This document shows, piece by piece, positions 11,600 through 22,800 of a stretch of DNA of 64,000 nucleotides. Made by a program: the position numbers and the translations under genes. Positions within the stretch are counted from its first letter, which is position 1; every line of letters starts with the position of its first letter. The stretch covers positions 434,001-498,000 of the forward strand of contig JBAOKB010000170.1 in NCBI GenBank assembly GCA_037044905.1, given 5' to 3'. This DNA is from Hortaea werneckii. Taxonomy: Eukaryota > Ascomycota > Dothideomycetes > Mycosphaerellales > Teratosphaeriaceae. A model generated the notes under the pieces. It did not search any database. It saw only the letters and a list, made by a program, of their open reading frames with translations, and had not been told where the DNA came from.

Positions 11600-11955
11600 A
11601 TGTGCGACAGCTGTCTCAGTGACTGATGAACGGATACTGGTCCATGGTGACAACCCTCACTTCGTTTCTATTCATGATCTTTGAGATACCCAATATACAG
11701 CGACGTGTACAATTTTTGGCCAGCTCACGCTTATCCCGAAGCTCTATTCACTCATGATCTTGCATGTTGAGGCACCTTTCTCAATTAACTATATCATCGA
11801 TCTAATTTCGATTTCTTCCCTTTGACTTCCCTATCTTCAAGCAAGGACTACTTACTGGACACTGGAGCAGAGGCCTGATTAACTCTGCACCGATTTGACC
11901 CAACAACTTCAGGAACGAACCCTAAATATCCCGATTCAACTAAAAGAGCTTTAAC
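11600..11955. promoter_or_regulatory. intergenic, upstream of the Gln-rich gene
   Basis: About 350 bases of AT-rich sequence with pyrimidine runs, and no gene seen. It is the likely promoter of the next gene. Confidence 0.35.
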
Positions 11956-13594
11956 ATGTTCCCCATCGTGGTTGGTGTGCCTGTCTTGCCCGTCGTACCC
12001 GTGATCGTGGCCCCACGTTTCCAAGGCTGGGTGGGGTTTGCTCCAGCATGGGAGATTTCATATGGGTTGGATGGAGGAGGTGGGTTTTGTGTCGCTTACA
12101 GATAACGGCTATCAGTGCTGACCAACCTTCTAAGTACGAATACCTCATTTGGCACCGATGGCAGAGGATGATCGCGTGTCGGCACTTGAGCGTTATCGAG
12201 CGGCGGCGGATGCTGATCGAACTGATTCAGAGGGAGAATCGATATGAATCGAGCAAGAGAATCGATCGACTAGCCGACAGAATGCTGGGTATGGAGGAGG
12301 ATCTGGGTGCTGACGAGTGGGGCCATGTGGTTCGTGAGGAGACCACGACCACGACTACGACCACCAGTGCTCAGCAACAGCAGCAGCAACAACGAGAACA
12401 AGAAGAAGAGCAGCGAATGAATGTTCATCGCTTCAATGCCGCCAACGGCCTGGTGGATGCGGCAAAGGAGTCGGGCAACCAGGACATTGCCAGTCTCAGA
12501 AGAACCCAAGAAATGATCCTTGCTGGTCAGATGGACGATCTCGTCATTGCGCAAGAAGAGGAGCAGAAGACGGTCAGGTGAACCGACGTAGGAGAGCGAT
12601 TATGCCGGCCACGCCTGGACCGTCAAACCCAGTACCAGCCCTGACTGCACCGCCTACGCCGGGTACATCAACGCCGCGACGATTACAGGGCCGACTGAAC
12701 GCCAGTGGGTACTCGTATTCTTCGCAGAGCTTGCAACAGAGCTTTGAGGCGCCGATGCCACAGGCTCAGCAGGCGCCTATGCCACAGCCTCTATATCAAC
12801 CGCAGCCTCCACCACCTGCTCCCACTCCACCCCGGCCTGCGAACTCAATCTACGATGTATAACTACAACCAGCAGCAATTCCAGCAAAGCGTGCAAAACC
12901 CAGCACCTGCTGCGCCCCCACGAACCAGAACTATCAGCAGGGGACACAGCAGTATACCCAGTCGACCCAGCAGAAACAACAAATACAATCGCAACAGCAG
13001 CAGCAGCAGCAGCAGCAAACACCTATACTTGCTGAAAATTTCAAGCGCCCCAAAGACCGCGGGAAAACCGTTCAGCAAACGGCATCGTCACCATACGCAG
13101 ACGGTCACAACTACGACCGTCACAACGAGCAACACCACTTCTGAACATGTGGAGGATGACGATCAGCAACCGCAGTATCCAGGATCACAGGACGGACTGG
13201 AATCGTACGGACAGTATGGACAGCAACAGTATGGACATCAGCATCGACAGTACGGACAGCAACCATACGGACAGCAGCTGTCCGCTCCTCCTCCACAACT
13301 AAACTACAACCAACCCCATCAGATACCCCAATCCGACGACTTCACCCCCGCAAACTTCCATGAGCAGACGCAGAACCAACCAGTTGCACCGTCCAATGCG
13401 GGTTTTATTCCTGGCGGGTATCCATTCAAAACCCCGCTAGTCTCGCTCAGGGTAACAATGCCGGCCAAGCGGAGAAGAAGAAGGAGAAGAAGAAAGACAA
13501 ATCGAAAACGGCAGTGCTGGCTGGTGGTAGCCCGGTCGCTGGACAGAAGGGACAAGGGGAGAAGAAGAAAGAAGAAAAAGAAGAAGTACGATGA
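11956..13594 (+). CDS. Gln-rich, low-complexity unknown protein, frame broken
   Basis: I do not recognise a family. A possible first exon from ATG 11956 is hydrophobic (MFPIVVGVPVLPVVPVIVAP), followed by a candidate intron of about 55 nt ending at CTAAG before base 12134, with branch site GCTGAC. A charged region follows (RRRMLIELIQRENRYESSKRIDRLADRM), then poly-Thr and poly-Gln, a long Pro/Gln/Tyr region with GQYGQQQYG repeats, and a Lys/Glu-rich end (QAEKKKEKKKDKSK) that stops at 13592-13594. The frame moves back and forth between two phases near 12.575, 12.855, 12.915, 13.12 and 13.43 kb. The splice phase of the first exon is not certain. Composition suggests a disordered scaffold or RNA-linked protein, which is inference only. 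Confidence 0.5.
12990..13019 (+). repeat. CAG/CAA microsatellite coding for poly-Gln
   Basis: An uninterrupted CAG run flanked by CAA codons lies inside the Gln-rich gene. A second, shorter CAG/CAA run sits at about 12369-12394, directly after an ACN run that encodes eight Thr residues. Confidence 0.8.
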
Positions 13595-14069
13595 GTTGTG
13601 AGGAGACGACTTTGCCAGGTTCTTGTCTCTCTCTCTCTCTCTTTATTTTTTTTTTCTTCCTTTTTGGTTTTTCTCGGCTCTGCGCTCTGGCGCATGGGAA
13701 AGTGGACGGACGGTGTGGGTGCCCTTCCTCGCCTTCGGGGGCAGATGGAATGCAGGGTGCTGGGATAGAGGAGGGGTAGACAGAACGTGGACAAGGGAAT
13801 CCGGTTCGGCTTTTGGGGGAAATAAGACAGTAACACGAAAGGAAAGTTGAAATGAGGCTTGCTTCGATATTTTTGACAGCGATCATCCAAAGGAGTGTCA
13901 TTAAGCGCTGTCTAGATTCGAAACCCTTTACCCCTTTCCTTCCTCTTCAGATCAAGATCAAATAAACGTAGATAGCTTTCTCTCCTGTAGTAGCTTCGAC
14001 AGATGAAAAAAAAAAAAAAAAATTCCAACCCTACGGCCTAGATTTTCTTCAACTCACTCGAGTCGTCGC
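13595..14069. other. convergent intergenic region with simple repeats
   Basis: This is the 3' side of both the Gln-rich gene (plus) and the ALAS gene (minus). It contains a TC dinucleotide run at 13626-13642 followed by ten T at 13646-13655, and 17 consecutive A at 14006-14022. The remainder shows no gene. Confidence 0.6.
14006..14022. repeat. A17 homopolymer
   Basis: Seventeen consecutive A bases lie 48 bases beyond the ALAS stop codon. On the minus strand this is a T-rich stretch just downstream of the gene and could form part of its 3' processing region. Confidence 0.9.
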
Positions 14070-15958
14070 CTAGGCGGCAGCAGCGACCGTCTGGCCGACC
14101 TGCACGCGCTCCCTCTCGAGCACATTCTCCAGAGCGCCCAGGGCACCCTGGCCGGTCTTCAAGTCTTCCTTGAAATCCTTGAGACCGAGCTGCTCGTCAG
14201 TCCACAGGGGCTCGACGGCCGCGGCGTCCTTCTCGCCGACGCCGATGAAGCCGCCCTCGCGAGCCCAGTCCGAGGTCCGCTTGATGCCGAGCTCGTTCCA
14301 GACGCTGTCGAGCGCCTGGCAGAGGTGGTCGCGGTACTCCTTGATGTGGCCAGGGGTGGGGGTGATTCGGAGACGCTCCTGGCCGACAGGAACGGTGGGG
14401 TAGTTGATAGCCTGGACGTAGATCTGGTGCTTCTCGAGCAAGAGATCGGAAGCGGCCTTGGCAACCTCGGCGTTGCCGACGAGCACGGGGATGATGTGAG
14501 AGGGGTTAGGGATGACCGGAATGTCCATCTCAGCAAGAGTGCCCTTTACAGCGCGAGTGTGGAGCTGCTGGAGGCGGCGGTCGCCCTGGTATGCCTGCTG
14601 GTATTCGATGGCAGTCTGCGCACCAGCCATGGTCGCAGGAGGGAGAGAAGTGGTGAAGATGAAGCCTGGGCAAGGGAACGGATAGTGTCGACCATCTTCG
14701 CGGAGCCGGCAATGTAGCCACCGACGCATCCGTAAGCTTTGCCAAGAGTTCCGGTGATAATGTCGATGCGATCTTGAACAGTACCTCTCGGGTTCCGTCC
14801 ATTGGCGTAGGTCTCGTAGTCCAGATGTTCGGCAACACCAGCGCCGCCGGGCCCATACATGCCGACTGCGTGCACCTCGTCGAGGAAAGTGATAGCGCCG
14901 TACTTCTCCGCAAGATCACAGATTTCTTCAATGGGTCCAATACTGCCGCACATGCTGTAGACGCTCTCGAATGCAATAATCTTCGGTACCTCTGGAGGTA
15001 GGCTTGCAAGCTTAGCCTCCAGGTCTTGGACATCGTTGTGCTTGAAGACCATCTTCTTCGCGCCGGAGTGCCGAATACCTTGGATCATAGATGCGTGGTT
15101 CATGCTGTCACTGAGAATAACACAGTTGGGGAATTTACTTCCCAAAGTCGCCAGAGTCGCATCGTTGGCCACGTAACAAGAAGAGAAGACCAATGCCGAC
15201 TCCTTGGCGTGAAGTTTTGCGATCGTGCCTTCCAGACCGACGGCGTGCTGATTGTGACCAGAGATATTTCGCGTACCTCCTGCGCCGGAACCGTACGTAT
15301 CGAGCGTCTCGTGCATCTTCTTCAGAACCTGCGGATTCCTGCCCATCCCCAAATAATCGTTGGAACACCACACTGTCACTCGCTCTTCCGGAGTTGACAT
15401 GTGCGCCCTAGGAAAGTCCTGCGCCAAGCGATTGATGTTGTTGAAATAGCGGTAGCTCTTGTCCTTGTGCTTCTTGTCCAGCTCGTTCTGATAGAACGCA
15501 TCGTAATCGAATTTAACGGGCTTGGGCGGCTCAGGAGCGACACCGTGCTGGTGCTGATGCTGCTGAGCGTTGGCCGCGGCTGGCTGTGCCCTGGACATTG
15601 GCGGGGAGAACGGAGCATGGTCGCGACGAACGGCGGGTATATCGTGGGCCTGGGCCTGGTTGGGAGCATTGGTGTGTAGCCTCGCGCGTGGCACCTTGGC
15701 ATGGTATGCTCTCGTCCCACCGAAAGCGCCGGAGAGGGCGGAGTTGGCGACACGGGAGCTTTGGACGGAGAGGGCCTTGCCCATGACGGGGCAGCGGCGG
15801 GCGATGATCTGCAGGTTGGACATGGCGCCGCCGCCGGGAGCAGCCGAGTGCACACTGGTGTTGGTGCTCGTGCTCATGGACATGGAGCGGAGAGTGGCGG
15901 GCGAGGTCTTGTTCAAGAACGGGCACATGGCTCGCGATTGGCGGAGCAGGGCCTCCAT
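14070..15958 (-). CDS. HEM1: 5-aminolevulinate synthase, mitochondrial (one frameshift)
   Basis: The enzyme condenses glycine and succinyl-CoA into 5-aminolevulinate, the first step of heme synthesis, in the mitochondrial matrix with pyridoxal phosphate. The N-terminal ~150 residues are Ser/Ala/Arg-rich like a targeting leader. They hold two CP motifs (RAMCPFL near residue 12 and RRCPVMG near residue 57) of the heme-regulatory type. The catalytic core shows VWCSNDYLGMG, the GAGGTRNISG glycine loop, DEVHAVGMYG, and the PLP lysine in TGTLGKAYG at about residue 407. The frame breaks at 14665-14666: CC on the plus strand where CCC restores LAQGFIFTTSLPP. The C-terminal part is then read to the TAG at 14070. 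The corrected product is about 629 residues with no introns. It is convergent with the Gln-rich gene. Confidence 0.93.
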
Positions 15959-16815
15959 GGTGGCGATCAGAGCAGGGCTCGCAGGTCACTGGGTGAGCCG
16001 GGTGTTGAGGATAGAAGTGGACGAAGCCAGTAGCTGTAGTCGCAGTGCGGACACTGAGAGTGGTGGCGGAGGAGGTGGTGGGGAAGAAAGGGTGGGTGAG
16101 TAAAGAGGGAGGAAACCAAGCTGAAGTTCAGAGGCGGTCGAGTCGGACCTACAAAGTACCATGTATCTGTAATCCTTTCCAGGCGAGTCCCCGCTTAAAC
16201 GCCGCACTGTCATCCCCTCGCCGCTGATTGGCTGATCTCACTCCCGAAGCTTATTTCGTCGATCCCTGCACGCCGGGCCTCGGTCTGCCGAACACATGCA
16301 ACGCATGATTTCACCTGATCAGTGAGAGACTGTCACTTCGCCCACAAGCTTTCGCTGGACTCATGCTTCTCCGCACCACATTCGAGTTTACACCACTCAG
16401 AGAACCAATCGTGAGGTCTGGATCCCAAAATGGCACACGTCTGACCGGTCTCCTGCACTGTTGCACCCCCGTCTGCCGCACGGCCGAACCGGCAGTAGTA
16501 GTGAGACGCTGTCAGCAATAGGACGCATTGGGAAATGGCGGCCACAGATCAATTAATGAATGTGGAGTGGAGGTCACCTCTGCCTAAAGACCGCCTCTCA
16601 CCGGTCTGGGAGAGGATGCGCCTGCTCTGGGTGCCATCTCAGCTATATACATCTTACACGCGCCAAACTCCTCGCTATGCCCAGCCAAAAGCGTCACGTG
16701 TCGCAATCATCTGCTAGTGAAAATAACCCCCGTATCCTCCGCCCGCTATTCGTCCGCCATGTCTCCGTGATTGGCTTCCTGACCCATCGCAGCTTCGTGG
16801 CTCAGGCGAGGGAGA
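15959..16815. promoter_or_regulatory. upstream region of ALAS and 3' region of THO2
   Basis: About 860 bases separate the ALAS start from the THO2 stop; both genes point left. Several open frames occur on the plus strand but they have no domain. I could not support a specific regulatory site. Confidence 0.4.
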
Positions 16816-19800
16816 CTATCGCCCGCTGCGCCTCCGCTTGCTGCCCTCAAATGGTACTTCATCATGCCTTCGCTTCCTACCATCCGGCACACCCTCGTCA
16901 TCCCTGGGTGGCCCTCTGCCGTTCTCCCTTCTCTCCTCTTCGCGCCTGCTACTTCTCATGTCTTCCCCACGCGGCTGGCCTCGACCACCGCCTCTCCTGC
17001 CGTCGTCAGCAGGCCCATCTCTGCGTCCGCCCCGGCCGCCGTCGCGAGCCCATTCCGGCGCATATGCGGGTTGAGGAGGTCCAGAGAAAGCACTCGTCAT
17101 CTCCACTGGTCGGCGGGCCTCCTCGCCCCTTGGCCCTCGCGCCTCTCTACCGCTTTCACGTCGGTTTCGCTCCTCTCTGTCTCTGCGCTCTTCGCGCCCC
17201 CCACGCCTCTCCCTGCCATCACCCATGGCTTGTGGTAAAGGCTTCAAAGGCAGCTCGTCCTCTCGACCCCGCTCGCGACTAGGATTGCGGCTGCTCCGAT
17301 GACGCTCGCTACGTTCTTCGCCCCTGTGCTTATGTCTGTTTTCTTCGGCCCCGCCACCAGGTTGAAACAAATCCTGCCTCTGCTCAATCCTCGAATCGGG
17401 CCTGCTCTGAGGTCCGTCTATACGTGAGCTCATGTTACCTGGTTGCAACGGAGGCTCCATTTGCGACGCAGGCGAGGGTGCGGCCATGGGCGATGAAACA
17501 CCGAAGCCGTGTTGCCGGTTTGCTGCAGCCCCCCGGAAGCTTACGTCTGGCGTCCTGCTAGTCTGGCCAGCTGCGTTGCTGCTTTGCATCTGCGAATTGA
17601 GGTTCTGCCATTGCCTTTCGTTTCTACGGCCTCCGGGACCGCTCGGAGGGCCGCCTGTAGTTGGCGAGGGACCACTGGGGGCATTAGACATTGGGCGTCC
17701 TTGTCCGCCTCTAGGGCCGGATGGTGGTACTGAGGTTGGCGACGCTGCGCCACGGTTGCTGGCGGCGGCTGGGACATTCGTCTGGAGCTGAGGACCCATA
17801 ATACCACGGCGGCTTGGATGAATGTTTTCCTCTTGAACGGTCGGCGTTGGAGGACCGGACGGCTGGCGATCGGGCTGCGACTGCTGTTGGCCTGAGCCAT
17901 GACGCTCCAGCGGCTGTCTGCCAGATGGTTGTCTGTAAGCTGCTGGCGAATCGGGAGGATGGTTTGTCGTGGGAGATCGCATCGGCGGCTCGTTCCTGCC
18001 CATCCCCGGCGCTGTGAAATTGCGTCCACCCCGCGCTCCAGGGCCGCTCGGCGCCCTTGGTCCAGCAGAAGGCCCTGAAGGCGCATCTGGTGGTTGACTG
18101 AGACGGCCATACGATGATTCCTGCTGCGGTGGGGGCAGGCCAAATTCGCGGCTGGGTTCACGATTCAACCGACCGTGTCTTGGACCAGAAGGTGCGAGTT
18201 CAGTCGGCCGTTCTCGACGGGATGGTTCACGGGGAGGGTCCATCGCCCCAACTCTGCCGTTGTGCCTTGATTCAGCAGGCAGAGAGGGATTGGAAGATGC
18301 ACGGTCGTCTCGCGATTCCCAACCGCGGCGGCGGTCTTTATCATGAGGACCAGATTCTCGATCCCGGCCTGGTGCATCCCCTTGAATAAGCGCGAGACGG
18401 GCAGGGTTGGTGAACGTGTCAGCAGAAGCTGGCTGTGCATTTGGTTCTGGGTTCGGTGCTGGCCGCGGGAGAGGCGGTGGAGCAGCGGAGGCAACACTTG
18501 GCATGTGCCCAGCTCTTTCAGAACTCGAGGTCGAAGAACCATTTATTCTTTCACGACCACTGGATGAACGCGGATGCATTGCAGGCGCTCCATTATCGCG
18601 GGCTGCCATGCCATAACCTTCTTCACGCGCCCCTCTCGAACGCTCATCACGAGAAGGTCCACGAGTAGCACCTGGCGGAGTTCTCCCGCGACTGCGATGA
18701 CCTGGCGATGGCTCTCGAGAAGAACGGACTTCGGAAAGTCGATCAAGCCTGCCAAATTTGTCGTCACTACGACCGGAGCGACCCTCGAACGAACGTTGGG
18801 AGGAGGCCGGGCCCTGATGATGTGATGCTCGTGAGGACCGAGACTCCGGTCCTCTGGACGCAGGCTGAGAGGAAGACGATCGGCTCCCTTCCTCCCTCTT
18901 GGTTCCATCAATGGAGGGATGAGCCCTTGGTCCAGTGGGGGCTGGAGTCGGTGCTTTCGAGTGCGGCCTTGACGAATCCTTGGCTGGCCCCACCGGGGGT
19001 TGCTCTGATGCAGGCTGGGACTCTGGTGAGGCTGCTTTCGAATGTCTTTGCGCTTCAGAGGTCTTATCTTGCTCATTTTCCTCCTCCTTTAGCAAGTCGA
19101 CATCTTTCATCTCAGCATCGTCAGCCTTTGCAGCGGCTTTCTTCTCCTCTTCCACTTCTCCGTCTTCAATGCCAGTAGCAGAGGTTGCACCTGCACCGTT
19201 TGTAACACCCGGCTTAAACTCTGGGGCGGTGGCATTCAGCTTAGGCGTACTCGTGCCTGGTTGGGGAGTTTCGGGTCTCGCAGATGTCGAACGACTATTT
19301 GGTTTTCCGTCTTTCGATGGCTCATTGAGCCTGAATGCTTGGGGCATGACCCACTTCGGCTCTCGATTCTTCAGAGGGGCCAACAAAGACAGAGCCATGA
19401 GCTTGAGATCCTGCCTCTCATCTTCCTTTGAGATCTTTTCAACCAACTTAAGCATTGTTCTGCCCTGGAAGTTGACCGCGGGGAACGTTGGCACAACTGC
19501 TTTGAGAACAATGATGCCATTCCTGATGTGCATGTATTCGCCCGACTCGAAGCACATCTGCATAGCCCCGCTCAAGATTGAGTGCCAGTTGAAGACCAGT
19601 CGTCGAAAAGTTTCGAAATCCATGAAGCTCCAGGAGCTCGGGTCGTTCGCGTTCTCCATCTTTGTCACAAACCCAGGAAGCTTGTTCCTCCCAAGCGCTT
19701 CTTTCTCATATAGAGATCGCTCGCCATGCCAGCTTGCGACAAGCTTGAGCGTTTCATGAAGGAAACGACCGAGATGTGTTGCCTCCAGAGCTGTGGATTG

Positions 19801-22800
19801 GAAGAACAGAGCAGCAAGCTCTTGCTTACGGAAAAGCTGCGTCAGCAAATGCAATGTGCTAAAGCCTGGTGCCCCCTTGTCATGCAACATCTTGAGCATC
19901 AGGAAGCTGTAGTGTGCGTCCAGCGCCGAAAGCATAGCACGTGGCAGGAAACACTCTTGAAGTAAATGGATGTGTCTGGAATCCAGATCTGCGTGTTGCC
20001 GGGATCGGTCAAACCAGTGATGCTTCTCCTGCTGTGACAGACGGTTGCTCAATTTCGTATATGATGCGATGCGACCCTTCACTTCCGCGCGCAGCTTGTT
20101 CTGAACATCTGTCAGCTCTCGCTTCTTGCGCTCGCGCGCTTCGATAGCGGTCGAGCTCTTGTCGGTGCGGCTTCTCATGACCTCATTGATCTGAGTTTGA
20201 AGTCGTTCGATTTCCTGATGGTAGCATTCGGTGTAAACTACAACATCGGATTGAGACAAGGTCCAGAATGTGACAAAGAAGGGTGTTCTGACACGATGGT
20301 CCAAGTCGCCAGTAGCTTCGCGCAACCGCTCGACGATGGGCTCTAGGACTGGATGCCATGGTGACTCCTCACCGTTTGACGAGTCGTTTGCCTGAGGGGT
20401 AGGTGCTTCCTGGCTTCCAGCGTTTGCCTCAGAAGGCTTCTCTTCCGGAGCGTCAATGGAACCTTCAGACTTGACAGGCGGCGATGCAGATTCTCCGTTG
20501 ACAGCAGGCTTCACATGCGCCTCCATCATTTCCACGTCCGCGTTGGAAGTTGATCTGTTCAAATTTGGCTGCTGCTTCTTTTGCTCTTGCTCCTGTTGCC
20601 TTTTCGAATCATCGTGTTCATTCATTCGATAACCAATGACCCCTCTGCTAATAGCAAAAGCCATACTTGGCTGTAGTCCAAATTCGGCGATCAGGCTCAC
20701 AACGTCTGGTACCGCGGACTCGAATTCCTCCGGCGTAAGGTTGGTCTTCACTACATCCAAGTACTGTGCAAATACCTGTTGGATCTTGTCGACATTGTTG
20801 CCCAGCACCTTCAGTGGCATGAATTTTGATGATTCATGATGCGCGTACATTTGTCGCTCCTGTGAAATCGAAATGAGAGTCTGCCCAATGAGACCAGGAT
20901 CAGCCAACGCTCTCATGAGACGAAGAGCGCTGCTCTTAGACTGGTGTCGCTTGTCAGCTAACTGCTGCACGACTTGTGTCTGCAGCTGTTCGCCGCCAGC
21001 CATTGCCAAGACTTGGGCATCGTTGAATTCGGTGTCAGATCGAACTCCAGCCATCTCTGCTAGGACCTGGTCAAACATCTCCAGATTCGTTGAGTCGCCG
21101 TTGCGTAGCTCAGACGCCAAGTACTGTAGAATGGGCGAAGGATTGAGGTCGGAGTAGTGTGAAAACAGCGAGGCCACAAACTGTGATAAGGCCTGCAACC
21201 AGGGACTGGTGAGCATACCATCTCCTTGCATACGATCTCGTCCCTGGCCGCTCAACGCCTTGATCAAGCACCAAATCATCACGTCGTAGGCCAGCTTTGG
21301 GAAGAACTTTGTGCACTCCACCAAAGCGGGTATCATGTTACTGTAACTTTCCAATTGATTAATCATGAAAGTTATGAGGACGCCAGGTGTGGAGTAAGCG
21401 ATCTTGCCCAGGGCGCGGGCTTGCGTCTTTGCGTTGTCGTTGGAAATGCGCCGTAGGACCTCTTTGACCTCTGCTCTGTTGTAGTTGAACGCGGTAACAA
21501 TATCCGGCAGACGGGAGGTCCGACCACCAAACCAATCCGCGTAGAGATCGAAGCGAGTCGTGATTGGGTAAGCCATCAACAGCTGGTATACCTCTTCAGT
21601 CAGACTGGGGTTGTGCTTCGTGAGACTGAGCGCCGGCACGAGCAGTCGCCTCATCAATTCCAGCCATCTTGTCCGATTGGCATCAGACCCGTCTTCGATC
21701 AAGTTCTGCCTTGCGAGGCGGACAAGCGTACCAAGAATCACCGCATCTTGGCCAATCTTTACGCCGAGAATCGGAAGAAAGGTGTTGCAAAGCAGCAGCA
21801 CATCATCCAAATCGCGGCATACTGGCACCGTGTCTGCCCAATCGGTATAGTAGTACCTGCCGGGTGTCCCTTCCTTTTCACTTAGGGTTTCAAGCTGGAG
21901 CCAACGCTGCGGTGGTCTCTTAGACGCCCGAACGCCAGATTTGATAGTACCTTCAGCCCCGGCAGCGGCGTCGCCAACATGCTGCTCACGCGCGTCGGAA
22001 AGGCCGCTACGCTCACGTAGAGGCTGGGTCGCATCCGTCATCTTGCTAAGCATATGCTTAACAATACGGAGTAAATACGGAGGCAAGGTCGGGTCGACAT
22101 CAATAAGCCAGGGAAAACGACCTAGTATGAAGAGTGAGTCCGCCAGGTTTCCATGAGCTAGAAGGGCCTTGAGAAGCATAAGCTTCTGATTTGGCGGTGG
22201 TGGTAATGCTTCCTGTTCTTCCTCATCCTTCTTTTCTGGCTTTGGTGTCGTGCCACCGCTGCGGTCTTTGTCGATTGCTCGTCTCGCGGCAGGCGGTAAC
22301 GTATCATCAGTGAGAAGACCAGCTAAAGCTAGGGCGTTCGGTGCACCCCCTGGTCTTTCCTTTGCCTCTTTGTCCACTTTCTCCTTTTCCAATCTGGTCC
22401 GCTCTTCAGGCATCTTTTCGTCAGGCGGATACAGGTGCGGGTAAATATCTCTGAGGGAGATGAAGCCAACCTTGATAAGGAGCGCCGTAAAGTGAATTAG
22501 GTTCTCAGGCATAGCATCGGTTGCATCGCGGGCGGACGAGGCGTAGAAGCTCAACTTGAATCCCAGCAGTTGAGCAGCATCTGCGTTGCCGGGTGGAGGC
22601 AGTGTTCGCGTCTCGCGCATATACTTCCGGTTCTCCATGATACGCTTCCGCTTATCCTCGTTGATGAGATTGCCTTTGCCATCCCTGGTCTCTGGTTCCT
22701 CGGCATTCAGCAACTCTGCTACTGAGTCATAGTCCACGATTCTGCGGGCATTGAGCTGAAAGAAGGCGTCCATTCCCTCGTCCCGAAGCCGGGACCAGAA

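Noticed and set aside
16560..17282. Long plus-strand open frames over the 3' end of THO2
   Set aside because: They are antisense shadows caused by the biased codon use of THO2; composition is Pro/Leu/Ser/Arg-rich with no domain.
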